Shown: piece after piece, positions 12,606-25,080 of the stretch | How positions within the stretch are numbered: the stretch's first letter is position 1 | How the letters are laid out: each line of letters begins with the position of its first letter | Source: Deroplatys truncata | Lineage: Eukaryota > Arthropoda > Insecta > Mantodea > Mantidae | Length of the DNA stretch: 64,000 nt | Direction of reading: 5' to 3' | NCBI GenBank assembly: GCA_030765065.1 | Contig: CM060977.1 | Location: 129,274,295 to 129,338,294, forward strand | Notes under the pieces: model-generated | Told to the model about the DNA's origin: nothing | What the model saw: the letters and a program-made list of their open reading frames with translations, nothing else | Databases searched by the model: none | Translations under genes and position numbers: made by a program

Positions 12606-13215
12606 ATTTCATAATATTATGTAGTAAATGAAATTGTTATTGAAATACATGGGGCACAATAGATGAGATTAACTTAAATAGGAATTCAACAAGGACAGTT
12701 TATCGCCTAATTTATTCAGTATATAACTAGAAGACATTCAAGAATGGAAAGCTAAGGTACATAACCGTATTAATATAGGAGAAAGCACATTAAATGCATT
12801 AACGTTTGCTAGTGATGATGTTTTTAATTGTTAACAATGACGATAGATTACTAAGAGAAATGTGTATGAATTAAACATTAGTAAATTGTACAACATGAGA
12901 ATATCAGGTCAAAAAACTAAGGTAATGTCATTACGCGGCAAATTTCTAGTATGAACAACATTTTAATAGAAATTAATATCACTGAAAAAGAGTCGCATTT
13001 TAAATATCTTGGCGATGATGTAAGTTATGAAATAGATCGCAATACAAATTGGAGAGTAACTAAATTTCAAGCACAATGTAGCACAATTAAAAGAACATTG
13101 AAAGTGAAAACAAGAAGAGATATCAAATAAAATTTTATTCTGCCATGGCGCTTCCTGTTACTACTATATGTCACTTCCCACAAATATACATTAAGAAAAG
13201 CCTTAAAACTATAAC
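12350..13215 (+). pseudogene. Non-LTR retrotransposon reverse transcriptase fragment
   Basis: The frame at 12382-12564 reads FVDFEKDFDLVDQNKLWRML, the conserved early reverse transcriptase block of LINE-type elements. Further along, in shifting frames, come a degenerate GIQQG-like block (about 12690), a FADD-like active-site block (about 12805-12825), a KTKVMSLRGK-like segment (about 12910-12940) and an FKYLG-like segment (about 12995). Frameshifts, stops and a TA-repeat at 12568-12601 break the gene. Endonuclease and 3' end are not visible, so this is a dead internal fragment. Confidence 0.8.
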
Positions 13216-13245
13216 GATGCCCTCTTAAAAGTAAGACGTAACGAA

Positions 13246-13898
13246 TTGCATATAAAAAATCTGATATGTTGCATTCACATGAGCTTTCCCTACTCTTTTA
13301 AAACTATTTATACAAACGCTTATTCTCCATCTACTTCATGTTAATCGAGATAAACGTTTGCAGAAATTATTTATCGCTAATTTTCTTGTAGGTACAAGGG
13401 AAATATTGTAGGTTTGAAGCGCTAAAATTAAATCGAGTTTTATTTATGGACACTCTTTAACAGCTGTGATCATTAGTGTCCCATTCTATATTGGGCGTGA
13501 AAGACCGGTAATTTTGCTCAGAGGCCTCTATCAGGCTTGAGGTTCTTTTCATAGCCGTATATCTACGACACGGGAGCACCGGCTTTACTTCCCTTCCAAA
13601 GGAAGCCATGCTAAAGATTCTTACGCCCGACAAAAATGCATCGATCCTCGCCGAGATTGAAACCGTGACCTCGGGAACCAGAGGCTAGCATGGTAACCAC
13701 TGCGCCACGGAGGACGAACTTTAAGCAATAGTCAAATCTTTTAAGACCTGGTTGCTATGTGAAGCATTCTATTCTCTTTTCATGTTCAGGACATAAAGAA
13801 ACGAATAACAAATTCCCATTTGAGAAAAAGTGTAAGTATTAGAAAATCCAAACAAAAAAGGAGGAATATCTCGGAAAGTGCAAATTCCAAAAAAAAAA
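13246..13898 (+). repeat. Family A, 5' half, interrupted by a SINE
   Basis: Starts ATCTGATATGTTGCATTCAC and continues to the segment ending in an A-run at 13880-13898. A SINE occupies about 13425-13722 within it. Confidence 0.75.
13425..13722 (-). repeat. SINE family 2, copy 1, nested in family A
   Basis: On the minus strand the head (from about 13720) has an A-box-like TGGCGCAGTGGTTACC and B-box-like GGTTTCAATC, followed by a body shared with 34870-35158 and 38780-39030, including TCTACGACACG and GGAAGCCATG. The interrupted A sequence TTTAAGCGATAG appears on both sides in slightly diverged form (TTTGAAGCG and TTTAAGCA), consistent with a target-site duplication. Confidence 0.75.
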
Positions 13899-13907
13899 AA
13901 AAAAAAA

Positions 13908-14900
13908 ATATGATGTGTTACACTCACATGACCTTCTTTACTCTTGTACAAATTATTTTTACAAACGCTTATTCTCTATATACTTCATGTTAATCCAGAT
14001 AGAGAGATGTTAATCTTATTGCAAATTTTCTTGTAGATGCAAGGAGAATTGGCAGGCTTTAAGCCATAGTCACATATTTTAAGAGCTGGTTGCTATGTGG
14101 AGTATTCCACTCTCTTTGTATTACCATGAAAAAAGTCTGATGTGTTACACTCACATCACTTTCTCCACTCTTGTACAAACTATGCTTCATATTAATCGAG
14201 ATGTTAATCTTATTGCTAATTTTGTTGTAGGTGCAAGGGGAATATGGTAGGTTTTAAGCGATAGTAAAATCTTTTAAGCGCTAGTTGCTATGTGACGCAT
14301 TCCATTCTCTTTGCGTGTCCAGGACAAAAAAAATGAATAACGAATTTGATAAAAAGTATAAGTATCGGAAAATATAAGGGAATAACAAGTAATATCTCGA
14401 AAACGGTTCATTCAACAAAAATATATATATAACATAAATTTTGTATTTTAACGCGAACTACATTTTTGTGAAGTAAAATTTTGTCTACAGCTTATGGTTT
14501 ACAAGTTATGCAAAAGTCGTTCACAATGAATACTTTTGGAGACATTCCCAGAAAATTCAAGATATACATTTTACTTGTAATAAAAATAACTTAAATATCT
14601 TAAAAATATATATCACATATGTTGTGGGTTTTAACCAGATCTACATTTTCTGCTTAGAAAATTGTGTCTCCCTCTTACGGTTTCCAGCTATATAAAAGCC
14701 ATTCAGAAAGACGACTTTGGGCAATTCCCAGAAAATTTAAGATACACGTTTTATTTGTTATGGGAATATTTTAAAATGTATGGTATATTTATTTTCGAAA
14801 AATTTTCCATGTAAAGGGTTGTCTGAAGTGGGGGAATGTTCTTGAAAATCTTCGTATCGTATCTTTCAAAGATACTGAATCTAAACACCAAGTTTGGTAA
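13908..14900 (+). repeat. Two tandem truncated family A copies
   Basis: One A copy runs from 13908 to about 14130 and is followed at once by the start of another (TCTGATGTGTTACACTCACA at about 14136) that continues to about 14900, where it stops after CCAAGTTTGGT. Neither has the 3' terminus. Confidence 0.7.
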
Positions 14901-14904
14901 TAGC

Positions 14905-15345
14905 GTGAGAAGTCCCCTTAATTCGGAAGGAATTTTGTATAAACTTGTATAATTGTTTCACTTTAAGCGATAAATGAAAATTTACACCACAAAATAATAA
15001 TAATATATTTTTCGTCCTATATGTCTATCAGTTTAAGCGGCTTCTAAACTTTAAAAAGTTTAGTTTATTTCATATAACTCTTTTGTGGCATCAGCCATTT
15101 TTGAATTATCCCTTATTAATGGTTCGAATTGTTCTATACTTAACCACTTTTTTTAAGGTCTTGTCAATTTTCAATTGTTTCTCGCGATGTCAGTGAGAGA
15201 ATTTGACATTCTAAGGCCAGCGTATAGCGTCCACTTCTTAAATATTTGACTATCGCCATTCCGTTTGTACTGCAACTATTTCTGTAAAAGTTCTCTCTGA
15301 TTAAAATGAAGTGGATAGGAAACTAAACTTTCGTAAAAATGATTA
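14905..15345 (-). repeat. Family A, variant subfamily, inverted fragment
   Basis: Matches 32530-32930 in the inverted orientation (GTCC near ATTCGGAAG, the GGTTCGAATTGTTC segment, TTTCTCGCGAT). It joins the preceding forward copy directly, making a head-to-head arrangement. Confidence 0.6.
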
Positions 15346-15349
15346 ACAC

Positions 15350-16200
15350 TTTTTTTACGTTCTTGTCTTTTTGCCTGCCTATTTTGATTATTACAAATGA
15401 CTAAACACCCGGTGTCTAGTTAGTACTTTCTGTGCTTATAACTTTCATACTCTATGTCTCTATTATAGCTTTTTCCTGCGTTTCTCGGTGTTCTTTATAC
15501 ACCCACTACGATTCAGAACTAAGCGTGTATGAAATGTTTCTATCTTTTGAGGAAAGGAAAGAGAGAGAAGAAGGAAATTTCATTAAGTTAGTCTTTTGTT
15601 AAACTGCATGGGTTTTGACAAGCATTTATTTTTTAAGCAGGGAGGTTTCACATGGCTGTTTTCGATTGTTACAAAAATACGCGAAAGAAAAGTGAAAGCT
15701 GAAGAAAGAAAAGTCGTTCCCAGTTGGCGAGGTAAGCACCCCCAAGAGTGCTGCCACCCCATGACCTACTGACAGAAAGTGTTGTTGCTGACGGAGCACC
15801 AGGTGGCGCCAGACGTCGCCGAATAAACAGAGCCAGTGAACCGGAAGTTTGTACGGCTTTTCCTTCTAAAAACAACCGCTGTTTTCTCTCTCAGGATCAA
15901 TCATTCCGTCTGCGGCTGATATAAATCACCTTGTCTGTGACTGGATAATCACACGCGTGACGTCTCACAGATTTCGTGTTCACAGAGTGTTTCAAAACTA
16001 CTTCGTATTATGGTTCGGATAGAATTTGAAATTGATTTTTAACAGTTGCTACGTATAAAAAGCTACATTGTCAGGAAATGCGATGCTTTAGAAGGACACT
16101 TTAATTGAGAGGAGTTTTAAAATAGTAAGACAAAAATCCAAAGCTACATCGTGTAATATTCTATTATGCCATTCGAAAAATAATGACAAAACTACTATAA
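15350..16200. other. Unassigned, possibly unique host sequence
   Basis: Less AT-rich than its surroundings around 15700-15960. I recognise no protein or RNA. The minus frame at 15669-15875 shows no motif. Confidence 0.35.
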
Positions 16201-16202
16201 CA

Positions 16203-16895
16203 TAAAAAAATCTGATGTGTTACACTCACATGACTTTTTCTACTCTTGTACAAACTATTTTTACAAACGCTTATTCTCCATATGCCTCATGTTGATCGAG
16301 ATGTTAATCTTATTGCTAATTTTCTTGCAGATGCAAGGGGAATTGGTAGGCTTTAAGCGATAGACAAATATTTTAAGAGCTGGTTGCTATGTGCAGTATT
16401 CCATTTTCTTTGCATTACCAGGACAAAAAAATTGGAATAACGAATTTGAGAAAAAGTTAGGTATTGGAAAATTTAAGGGAATAACAAACAATTCCTCGAA
16501 AATGGTTCTCTCAACAACAAAAATGAATACGACATAAATTGCGTATTTTAACGCGATCTACATTTTTTGTGTAGTAAAATTTTATCTCTGTCTTATGATT
16601 TACCAGTTATGCAAAAGTCATTTACAGTGAAGAATACTTCTGGAGACATTCCCAAGAAATTAAAGATATACATTTTATTTGTCATGATAATATCTTAAAC
16701 ATACGATATTTTAATCAAAATCGTTAGAGCCATTTCTGAGAAAATTAAAATTTTCGAAAAATGTTCCATGTAAGGGGTAATCTGGGTTGCGGGGACTTTC
16801 TTGAAAACCTTATTGTCGCATCTCTGGACATACTGAACCTAAATACCAAGTTTGGTGTTTATCCGACTGTTCGTTTCTGAGTTATGCTGTTCACA

Positions 16896-16953
<58 letters not shown>

Positions 16954-17083
16954 GACTTGTTTCAAAAAAAAATTTTTGGATTCAGGGGGTCTCAAAACAT
17001 GTATTTCCAGTGAAATCTCGGTATCGAATTTTTGGGTGGAATACAATACTTCCCCTACTTACTATACGTAGTAGAGAAAGTAA
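16203..17083 (+). repeat. Family A, full-length copy
   Basis: Both family termini are present. The core carries a pure (AC)n run at about 16895-16951, which accounts for the His-Thr-rich open frame crossing it. Confidence 0.85.
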
Positions 17084-17219
17084 AAAAATATTCGGGTTAC
17101 ATTTGACATTACGAACTTCATTTATAGTCTACTGCTAGGTCAACAATACACTGCCAAATTCTTGGAAGAAGGCGCACTCCATCTGCAGCACCTTTCTGAT
17201 GTCTCTCTCACTGATCCTT

Positions 17220-17580
17220 CTAGAGCTCTTTGGATGTCAACTCTTGATTGAAATCGAATGCCTCGTAGAGGTTCTTTGATCTTTGAGAATAAGTCAAGTC
17301 AGATGGGCTCATGTCTGGTGAATTTGATGGATGCTCGAGTACTTTCCAATTCCACCTTCTAAACAAATTCCTCAATGTTGCGGCTACATGAAAACGAGCA
17401 TTATCATGTAACACAGTAGGACTCCCAATGCCCTGACATCGTTTACGACGCAAATGATGTTCCAAGTAACGAGAGTAGTAGTCGCCATTTACTCTTATAC
17501 CATGAGGTACAGTATGTAGTAAGATTATGCCTTCATCATCATAAAACACAGTAATCATCAGTTTCCTAGGATCCTGCAAT
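17220..17580 (-). pseudogene. mariner-type transposase, C-terminal half
   Basis: The 119-residue minus frame carries GIILLHTVPHG, then LHDNARFHVA (about 17391-17411) and NSPDMSPSD (about 17297-17325). Exactly 34 residues separate the Asp of HDN from the last Asp of SPSD, the mariner DD34D spacing. The first catalytic Asp and the helix-turn-helix domain belong to the N-terminal part, found in pieces at 18440-18965 on the same strand. The two halves are separated by a family B insertion and the reading frame is broken, so the transposase is dead. Confidence 0.85.
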
Positions 17581-17582
17581 GT

Positions 17583-18430
17583 GAGCCAGTATTTTTAACA
17601 CAAACACTTATATAATATATAAATTCAATAACAGCACGCCTTAAAGGAATATGTGTATGTAACAATGTATAAAAGGTGTATATTACAGTCATTGTATATG
17701 TTTATATTATTATTTACATGTTTAATAATGTTATACGAATGAATTATATAGTTTAATAATGTAGGAACTGTAAGAATATCGGTCAAAAGTTGCTAACAAT
17801 GAGGTGACAATGAGGTAACCTTGAGGCAATAATGAATTAGAAAGTTTAATAATGCTACTAGTAATTCTTGGAGCAACAACAATGTAATTTTGAGACAGTT
17901 AATAAATAGCCATTCAACAACCAGAAAAAGCCTAAGTTAAATGAAGGTATTCTATTGGAGTAGGATTAGCCAATCTGAAATTGAAACACAGGAATTTACA
18001 AATTCAGGCGATAGAATTCAGCTGCTTGTAGACAGCGTTCCTAACCGGACGCTAGACGCGTACGTATCCAGTATGAGACAAAAATTCAATATGGTGAGAA
18101 TATTATAAAGTTTACGTGTTTAAAGTGCAATTAATAAATAATCTCACAGCTCTCTAAATAAGTGAAGTGTTATTTAATCGTATGAAGGATTAATAAATGG
18201 AGTGAAGTAAAAATTATAATTTTTGTAAGCCTACATTCTTTACCCATATGTTAAGAGAAACATGTTTCTACAAAATTAATACTGACGCAGCCGAGACAAA
18301 CATAAATATGTATAGTATTTAAAGAAACATTAAAATACAAAGTTGATTCCTAAACGTTGGGGTGAAGGCCACCGGAAACTTTGTACCATACGTGGGGCAG
18401 TTACTTCATCAAGTTTTTGGATCCCAACAA
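17583..18430 (+). repeat. Repeat family B, copy 3, inside a mariner
   Basis: Starts TGAGCCAGTATTTTTAACAC and is collinear with the copy at 6729 to about the GGCCACCGGAAAC motif and a little beyond. It lies between the two halves of a mariner transposase gene, so it inserted after the mariner. The right boundary is uncertain by about 50 bp. Confidence 0.7.
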
Positions 18431-18439
18431 CGGAACTAC

Positions 18440-18965
18440 AATACACCTTCTTCAAATGCTCATCTTTTAGGGCGTGGTGATTCTGTATGTCGCCATTCGC
18501 TTGATTGTGGTTTCAGCTCAGATATATACAAAAGTATGCATGTCTCATCCATTGTGATAACGCCACGAAGAAAGACCTCAGCTTCGTGTTCATATCGCTC
18601 CAAATGCATTCTTGCTGACTTGATTCGCTGCCATTTTTAATTTCAGTTAGAGTATACGGAATCCAGTGGGCACAAACTTTACTCATTTTCAGCTTTTTTG
18701 CTTAAAATGGTATGAACAGTCGATGCTGCAATACCAAGTTCCCTGGAAGTCTCCACACATGTCTGTCATCTTCCACTAAAGCCCTTATGCCTGAACATGA
18801 AGATTGTCTGTTGCGCAATCGGTCTACCAGCAAGTGCTATATCTTGACATTCCTCTCTTTCTTGTCTTCCGCCCATCTTACATTGGTTCAATAAGGTAAC
18901 ACTTCTCTCCCGCAAGATTCTTGCAATGCTCTAAAGCACTGTCCTGCACTTTTTCCTCTTGCAGC
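18440..18965 (-). pseudogene. mariner-type transposase, N-terminal and central part
   Basis: Read on the minus strand in three frames. One has a helix-turn-helix block with SRELGIAASTVHTILSKKAE. The next has a block resembling the mariner WVP...LTE linker (CAHWIPYTLTEIKN). A third has LERYEHEAEVFLRGVITMDE and WRHTESPRP, where MDE supplies the first catalytic Asp. Several frameshifts separate these blocks. They continue into the C-terminal half at 17220-17580 across the family B insertion. Confidence 0.8.
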
Positions 18966-18969
18966 TCTT

Positions 18970-19419
18970 GTTCATGTCTAGTGAACAGCGTTTTAGGGCG
19001 ATATTACTATAATGTGAGAAACAGTGAATGTATTCACAAAATATTACTATTTTGAGACTTTCAATATTACAGATTTATACAGCAAAGACTGCTCAACAAT
19101 GTACTACAGGAATACAGTTGTTACCACTAGGATCTCTGATTTACAACAGTGTTGCCATTATTTTTGAATGCCCTAGTATACATAGTTTTAGACGATTTTT
19201 GTTAATTATAACGACTGGTTAGAAAATAAGAACTGCAATGCCTAGAAAATTGGAAGAGAAAGTTGACATCTCCACGAAACAGTAAAGAATAAACGCAAGG
19301 GGTAAGTTGTTTGTCACCAATGTAGAGAAAGTCGAAATTTAAGTCATAGGGTAGCTGGTTTGTGTATAAATGGACGGAGTATCTTCCATAGAGCATATGT
19401 GGCCATAGAAGCGATTGAC
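18970..19419. other. Unassigned sequence
   Basis: No supported gene. It lies between the mariner remnant and a diverged family C fragment. Confidence 0.35.
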
Positions 19420-19650
19420 TGACCAAAAGGGACGCTAAAATGGGCGCAATGTGTGGCCAACACATTTTTAAGCAGTTTAAGATGAAAGAGTAAATACTCA
19501 AACCATGAACTAGCATACAGCAGTTCTAAAGAAGATCTCACGAGGTGCACGTCGTAAGGTTAGATAAAAATGTGATAACAACAAAGTACGCGAAGTAATA
19601 GTTTGGTGCGCGGGAACTCAAGAGTATTGCACTTCAGTCGGCATGAAGAG
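19420..19650 (-). repeat. Repeat family C, diverged fragment
   Basis: In inverted orientation this matches the middle of the copy at 30690-31520: GGACGCTAAAATGGG, the segment with CTCACGAGGTGCACGTCGTA, then GCGAAGTAATAGTTGG-like sequence. Divergence is high. Confidence 0.5.
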
Positions 19651-19837
19651 AAATTAAATACGTCAATCGGATGTGAAAGCAAACGTGAGGGCATAATAAA
19701 AGTATAAGATTCAAATATTCTAAATCAATGTTATCTTTTATAAACGACTTCTTTCCATTTATACAGCCTGCTATGTAAGAGATACATGCTCGGCTGAGTA
19801 ACGATAGCTAGCCGGAGAACAGAGAACCCAAATTTTA
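19651..19837. other. Unassigned short interval
   Basis: Nothing recognised between the C fragment and the next A copy. Confidence 0.3.
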
Positions 19838-21311
19838 AAAAATATAATGCGATACATTAACATGACCTTCTCTACCCTGTATCGTTTATTAGCGAGTATA
19901 CAAACTACTGCTACTAAAACTTAATTTTAGTACCAATACGTTTTATTCCAAATAAACCCCTGCAGACATTGCTATATTAAACATTTCGTTATAGATACAA
20001 AGAGAACAGCGATCAACAGATGTTTGAAAACTACACGCTACACACTAGCCTTAACTTTCCATAGTGTTTCCATGCAATCGCGAGAAACAACTGAAATTTG
20101 GCATGCCTTGAAAGAATGACAAGTAATGAACAAATCAAATCATTAATAACGATATTTTAGAAATGGCTAAAGCAACAAAAACACTTATTTGAAATCAATT
20201 GTGTATTTTAAAGAGATCTACAATGTTTGTGCAGCACATTTTCGTCTATCGCTTAACGTTTATCAGTTATATAAGATTATACAAAATTCCCAACGAATGA
20301 AAAGGGCTTCACAGGCTGTTCCAAGAAAATTCAAGATATACATTTTATTTGTCACGTAAATATCTTTAATATGCGGTATTTTAATGAATATCGTGATTTT
20401 TTTTAAAAAAAATCAATATTTTCGAAGGATATTCCAAGTAAAGGTAGTTGGTGGTGAAGGATATTCTTGAAAATGCTTAGAAGATGAACTTAAATATCAA
20501 GTGTGGTACTTATCGACTTTTCGTTTTTGAGTTATGCTATTCTCAGTCACAGACACACACACAACCTTTTTCTAAAAATCTTGCATGTTGCACTCACATG
20601 ACTTTCTCTACTATTGTACAAACTATTTTTACAAACGCTTATTCTCCATCTACTTCATGTTAATTGAGATATGGTGATGCTAATCTTACTGCTAATTTTA
20701 TTGTTGGTGCAAGGGGAATATGGTAGGCTTTAAGCAATAGTTAAATCTTTTAAGAGCTCGTTGCTATGTGAAGCATTTCATTTTCTTTATAAGTGTTGGA
20801 AAATTCATACAAGTAACAAGGAATGTCTCGGAAAAGGTTTGCTCGCCAAAAAAAAACATATGTAGCATACATTGTATGTTTTAACGAGATCTACGTTTTT
20901 TGTGTAGTACAATTTTAACTTTTACCAGCTATGCAAAAGTCTTTCAGAATGAAGAGACTTTTGGGGGCATTCACATAAAATTAAGATATACATTTCATTT
21001 GCCTTGAAAATATCTGAAACATGTGATATTTTAATGCAAAGTCATTAGAACCATTTTTCAGAAAATAAAAATTTTCGAAAAATATTCCATGTAAAGGATA
21101 GTCTGGGGTGGGCAAATTTTCTTGAAAATCTTCGTGTTGAATCTTTGAAAGATACTGTTATAGACACACAGGCACACATACACAGAAACACACAAGAACA
21201 TGTTTCAAAAAATGCTTTAATTGGATTCAGGGTGCCTCAAAATATGCGTTTCGTTAAATCTGGGTGGAATGCAATAATTCCTCTTCTGACTATACGTAGT
21301 AGAGAAAGTAA
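19838..21311 (+). repeat. Two consecutive family A copies (variant then typical)
   Basis: A diverged variant-subfamily copy runs from 19838 to about 20576 and is followed directly by a typical copy starting TGCACTCACATGACTTTCTC (about 20587) and ending ACGTAGTAGAGAAAGTA at 21311. The first lacks its 3' end, so the second probably inserted into it or replaced it by recombination. Confidence 0.75.
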
Positions 21312-21746
21312 TAATTAAACAGTAGACGATCCGATAAGTAAGGATAAACATTAACATAGAATGACCGCGATGATGAAACGTTTCAAAGCCACTCCATTGA
21401 GTTCTGAGCTTGAAAAGTTAATTAATTGTTAAGCATATAAAGTTTTTCAGCAGGATTTAAGAAATATTCCAAAATGAACTGCATGAATTTTCTGTATTTA
21501 ATTCGCTAAGCATTATAATTTATTTCAAGTATGTATTTGTAAATTTGTCATTCGTAAATAAATCAGAAGTATCTTTCTCATAAAGTTCAGCAATTGTTGG
21601 GTTAAAACCCGCCTGAATTTAAGGTTTATTAGATAAACATTTCGTGCTGAGTTAATGACGCTTTAACTTCTTGAGTCATGTCCGTACATCTTCAGCTTTG
21701 TTGGAAGTAGTTTTAATTAAGTCAGAACGTTATCATTATGGACTTA
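21312..21746. other. Unassigned sequence
   Basis: About 430 bp without a recognisable gene or repeat. Confidence 0.35.
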
Positions 21747-22693
21747 TAAATATGATGTGTTACACTCATATGACTTTCTCTACTCTTGTACAAAATATTT
21801 TTTCAAACTCTTATTCTCCATCTATTTCATATTAATAGAGATGAACATTTGCAGAAACGTTCTTTTGACATGCAAAGAGAATTACATTTTACACATAGCG
21901 ACCAGTTCTAAAAATATTTGACTATCGCTTAAGGCGTACTGTTCCTCTTGTTTTGTATTTGCAAGGGCAATATAGAAATACAGTAGCCTTTAAGCACAGA
22001 CATATCTCTTAATAGCTGGTTGCTAGGTGCAGCACCATTCTCTTTGCCACAGATTAATACACTTTGCATATCCAAGACAAAAAATGAATAACGAATTCCC
22101 ATTTGAGAAAAGCAGTATTGAAAAATTTAAGGGAATAACAAGCAATATCTCGAAAATGGTTCACCTAAAAAAATGTATGACAAATTCTGTATTTTGACGC
22201 GATCTACATTTTTGTGTAGTAAAATTTTGTGTATCTGTTATGGTTTACCAGTTATGCAAAAGTCGTTCACAATGAAGAATACTTTTGGAGACATTCCCAG
22301 AAAATTCAAGATATACATTTTATTTGTCATGAAAATATCTTGAACATATGATGTTTTAATCAAAATCATTAGAACCATTTTTGAGAAAATTAAAATTTTC
22401 GGAAAATGTTCCATGTAAAGGGTAGTCTGGGGTGGGGTGATTTTCTTGATAAACCTTCGTGTCGCATCTCTGGAAGATACTGAACCTAAATACCAAGTTT
22501 GTTGTTTATCCGATTGTTCGATTCTGAGTTATGCTGTACACACACACGCACGCACACACACGGACATGTTTCCAAAAATGTTTTTTTTTATTCAGGGAGT
22601 CTCAAAACATATATTTCCGGTGAAATCTCGGTATCGAATTTTTGGGTGGAATACAATACTTGCGCTACTTACTATACGTAGTAGAGAAAGTAA
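21747..22693 (+). repeat. Family A, full-length copy
   Basis: Both termini are present. An extra segment near 21890-21970, in which part of the body appears inverted (a tract with ATATTTGACTATCGCTTAAG), makes it slightly longer than other copies. Confidence 0.8.
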
Positions 22694-22916
22694 AAATGGA
22701 TTGGTATGGTTTTCTCTGCTCTAGACAAAATTTTCGAGAACCCTGTACCGTCACTCTACATGGGAGGTCCCCTCGTTGTAGAAAGCACACTATAATAAAC
22801 ACAAAGCCGCTAATGTTTAAAGCGTGGGTTGGATACAAATCTGTGCTTCTGAGGACGTATTCTCAATATAGTAGGAACTTATAAACCAATACTTTGTGAA
22901 AATTTTCCTTCTTTTC

Positions 22917-23054
22917 TACTTTCTCTACTACGTATAGTAAGTAGGGGAGGTATTGCATTCCACCCAAAAATTCGATACCGAGATTTCACCGGAAATACAT
23001 GTTTTGAGACTCCCTGAATCCAAAAAAAGCATTTTTGGAAACATGTCCGTGTGT

Positions 23055-23123
<69 letters not shown>

Positions 23124-23826
23124 TGTGAACAGCATAACTCAAAAACGAACAGTCGGATAAACACCAAACTTGGTATTTAGGTTCAGTATCTTCCAGAGAT
23201 GTGACACGAAGGTTTTCAATAAAATGACCCCACCCTAGACTACCCTTTACATGGAACATTTTTCGAAAATTTTAATTTTCTCAAAAATGGCTCTAACGAT
23301 TTTGATTAAAATAGCATATGTTTAAGGTATTTTTATGACAAATAAAACGTATATCTCGAATTTTCTGGGAATGTCTCCAAAAGTGTTCTTCATTCTGAAC
23401 GACTTTTGCATAACTGGTAAACCATAAGAGATAGACAAAATTTTACTGCACAAAAAATGTAGATCGCGTTACAATACACAATTTATGTCATACACATTTT
23501 TTTTGTTGAGTGAACCGTTTTCGAGATATTGCTTGTTATTTCCTTAAATTTTCCAATACTTATACTTTTTCTCAAATGCGTTATTCATTTTTTTTATGTC
23601 CTGGACATGAAAAGAGAATGGAATGCGCCACATAGCAACCAGCGTTAAAATATTTGACCATCGCTTAAAAGCTACCATATTTCCCTTGCATCTACAAGAA
23701 AATTAGCAATAAGATTGACATCTCGATATCTCGATTAACATGAAGCATATGGAGAATAGGCGTTTGTAAAATTAGATTGTACAAGAGTAGAGAAAGTCAT
23801 GTGAGTGTAACACATCAGATTTTTTA
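22917..23826 (-). repeat. Family A, full-length inverted copy
   Basis: Starts TACTTTCTCTACTACGTATA and ends ACACATCAGATTTTTT. Its core is a (GT)n run at about 23047-23124. With the copy at 21747 it forms an inverted pair separated by about 220 bp. Confidence 0.85.
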
Positions 23827-23829
23827 AAA

Positions 23830-24104
23830 GAAAATCTACAAGTTATCAGTAAAGGTTCTGACAGCTGTGGGTTTTGCACTTTATTTTATGAAATCGATGT
23901 TATACCGGTACTTATTCTAAGATTGTAAACTTATGCATCCTTCACCGAAGTATATCAGTGATAACGTATCAGTACAATTTTGAATCCGCTTAACAAGCAT
24001 GCTGTGTAACGAGTCTGCTAGTTTGGAACGAATGAATACTTGCTGTGGCTTCATTTCAATTCATTTTGTTATTTTTTATGGTTCTTTATAAATGCAATAT
24101 TTTT
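23830..24104. other. Unassigned sequence
   Basis: No gene or repeat recognised. Confidence 0.3.
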
Positions 24105-25005
24105 ACTCTCTCTACTACGTATAGCAGTATTGCATTCCGCCTAAAAATTTGTTTAAAGGTTTGATTTTCTAATAATGTCTTCTTCTATTCTGATTAATAC
24201 TGAATAATAAACATATTTAATGACAAAAAATGTATTTATTGAATTTTCTGGGACTAGCCTGTGAAGTCCACTTTATTTGGAAGAAATTCTGACATAATTT
24301 GTGTTTTAAAGATATATAATTTTTTTTAAGTGCGCTTTCGTCTCGCTTAACGTTTAGCAACTTTTATTCAATACATTTCTTTCTACAAGTCTTAGTTTAG
24401 GAGATATTGCACAGTCTCAACTTAAATATTAGTCCTGTATGTTAAGACATTTCACATGACAAATAGAATTTTCTGGGAATAGCCAGCGTAGTCCGCTTCA
24501 TTTGGAAGGAATTTTCTATATCGTGTATAACTGCTAAACGTGAAGCGAGACGAAAGCGCACTTCACAAAAACATTATATATCTTTAAAACACAAATTATG
24601 TCAGAATTTCTTCCAAATAAAGTGGACTTCACAGGCTAGTCCCAGAAAATTCAACAAATACATTTTATTTGTCATTAAATATGTTTAATTTTCAGTATTA
24701 ATCAGAATAGAAAAAGACATTTTTAGAAATTCAAACCTTTAAAAAAATGTTCCATGTAAATTGTAGTTAGGGGATTATTTTTAAAAATTCTCGTGTCGCA
24801 TCTTTGGAAGGTACCCTAATACCAAGTTTGGTATTTATCCGACTTTTCGTTTTTGAGTTATGCTGTTCACAGACACGCGCACGCGAACGTTTTTCTTTTT
24901 TTGGATTCGGGGATCTCAGAACATGTATTTCCGGTGAACTTTCAATATTGAAGTTTTGGTGGAATGCAATAGCTCCTCTATTTACTATGTATGTAGTATA
25001 TAGAA
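24105..25005. repeat. Family A variant folded into a hairpin
   Basis: The sequence at about 24155-24360 is repeated inverted at about 24535-24750, including CCTGTGAAGTCCACTTTATT and its complement, with a spacer of about 170 bp. Both arms are family A variant body. A forward 3' end follows to about 25005 with CCAAGTTTGGTATTTATCCG and TGGAATGCAATA. This is a fold-back derivative. Confidence 0.7.
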
Positions 25006-25014
25006 TAAAAACTA

Positions 25015-25080
25015 AATGCTGTAGCTGGAATTTGAACCCGGATCTTCCGTTTCTAACCAAGTTACCATGGCAACATTGTT
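25015..25080 (-). repeat. tRNA-like fragment
   Basis: On the minus strand there is a B box GGTTCAAATTCC preceded at tRNA-like distance by a weak A box (TAACTTGGTTAGAAAC). It is likely a SINE or tRNA remnant. Confidence 0.4.

Noticed and set aside
16884-17138. His-Thr-rich ORF (and similar at 22879-23259, 29633-29959)
   Set aside because: These frames are translations of CA/GT microsatellites in family A cores.
19202-19516. 104-residue minus ORF
   Set aside because: It overlaps a diverged family C fragment and shows no protein motif.
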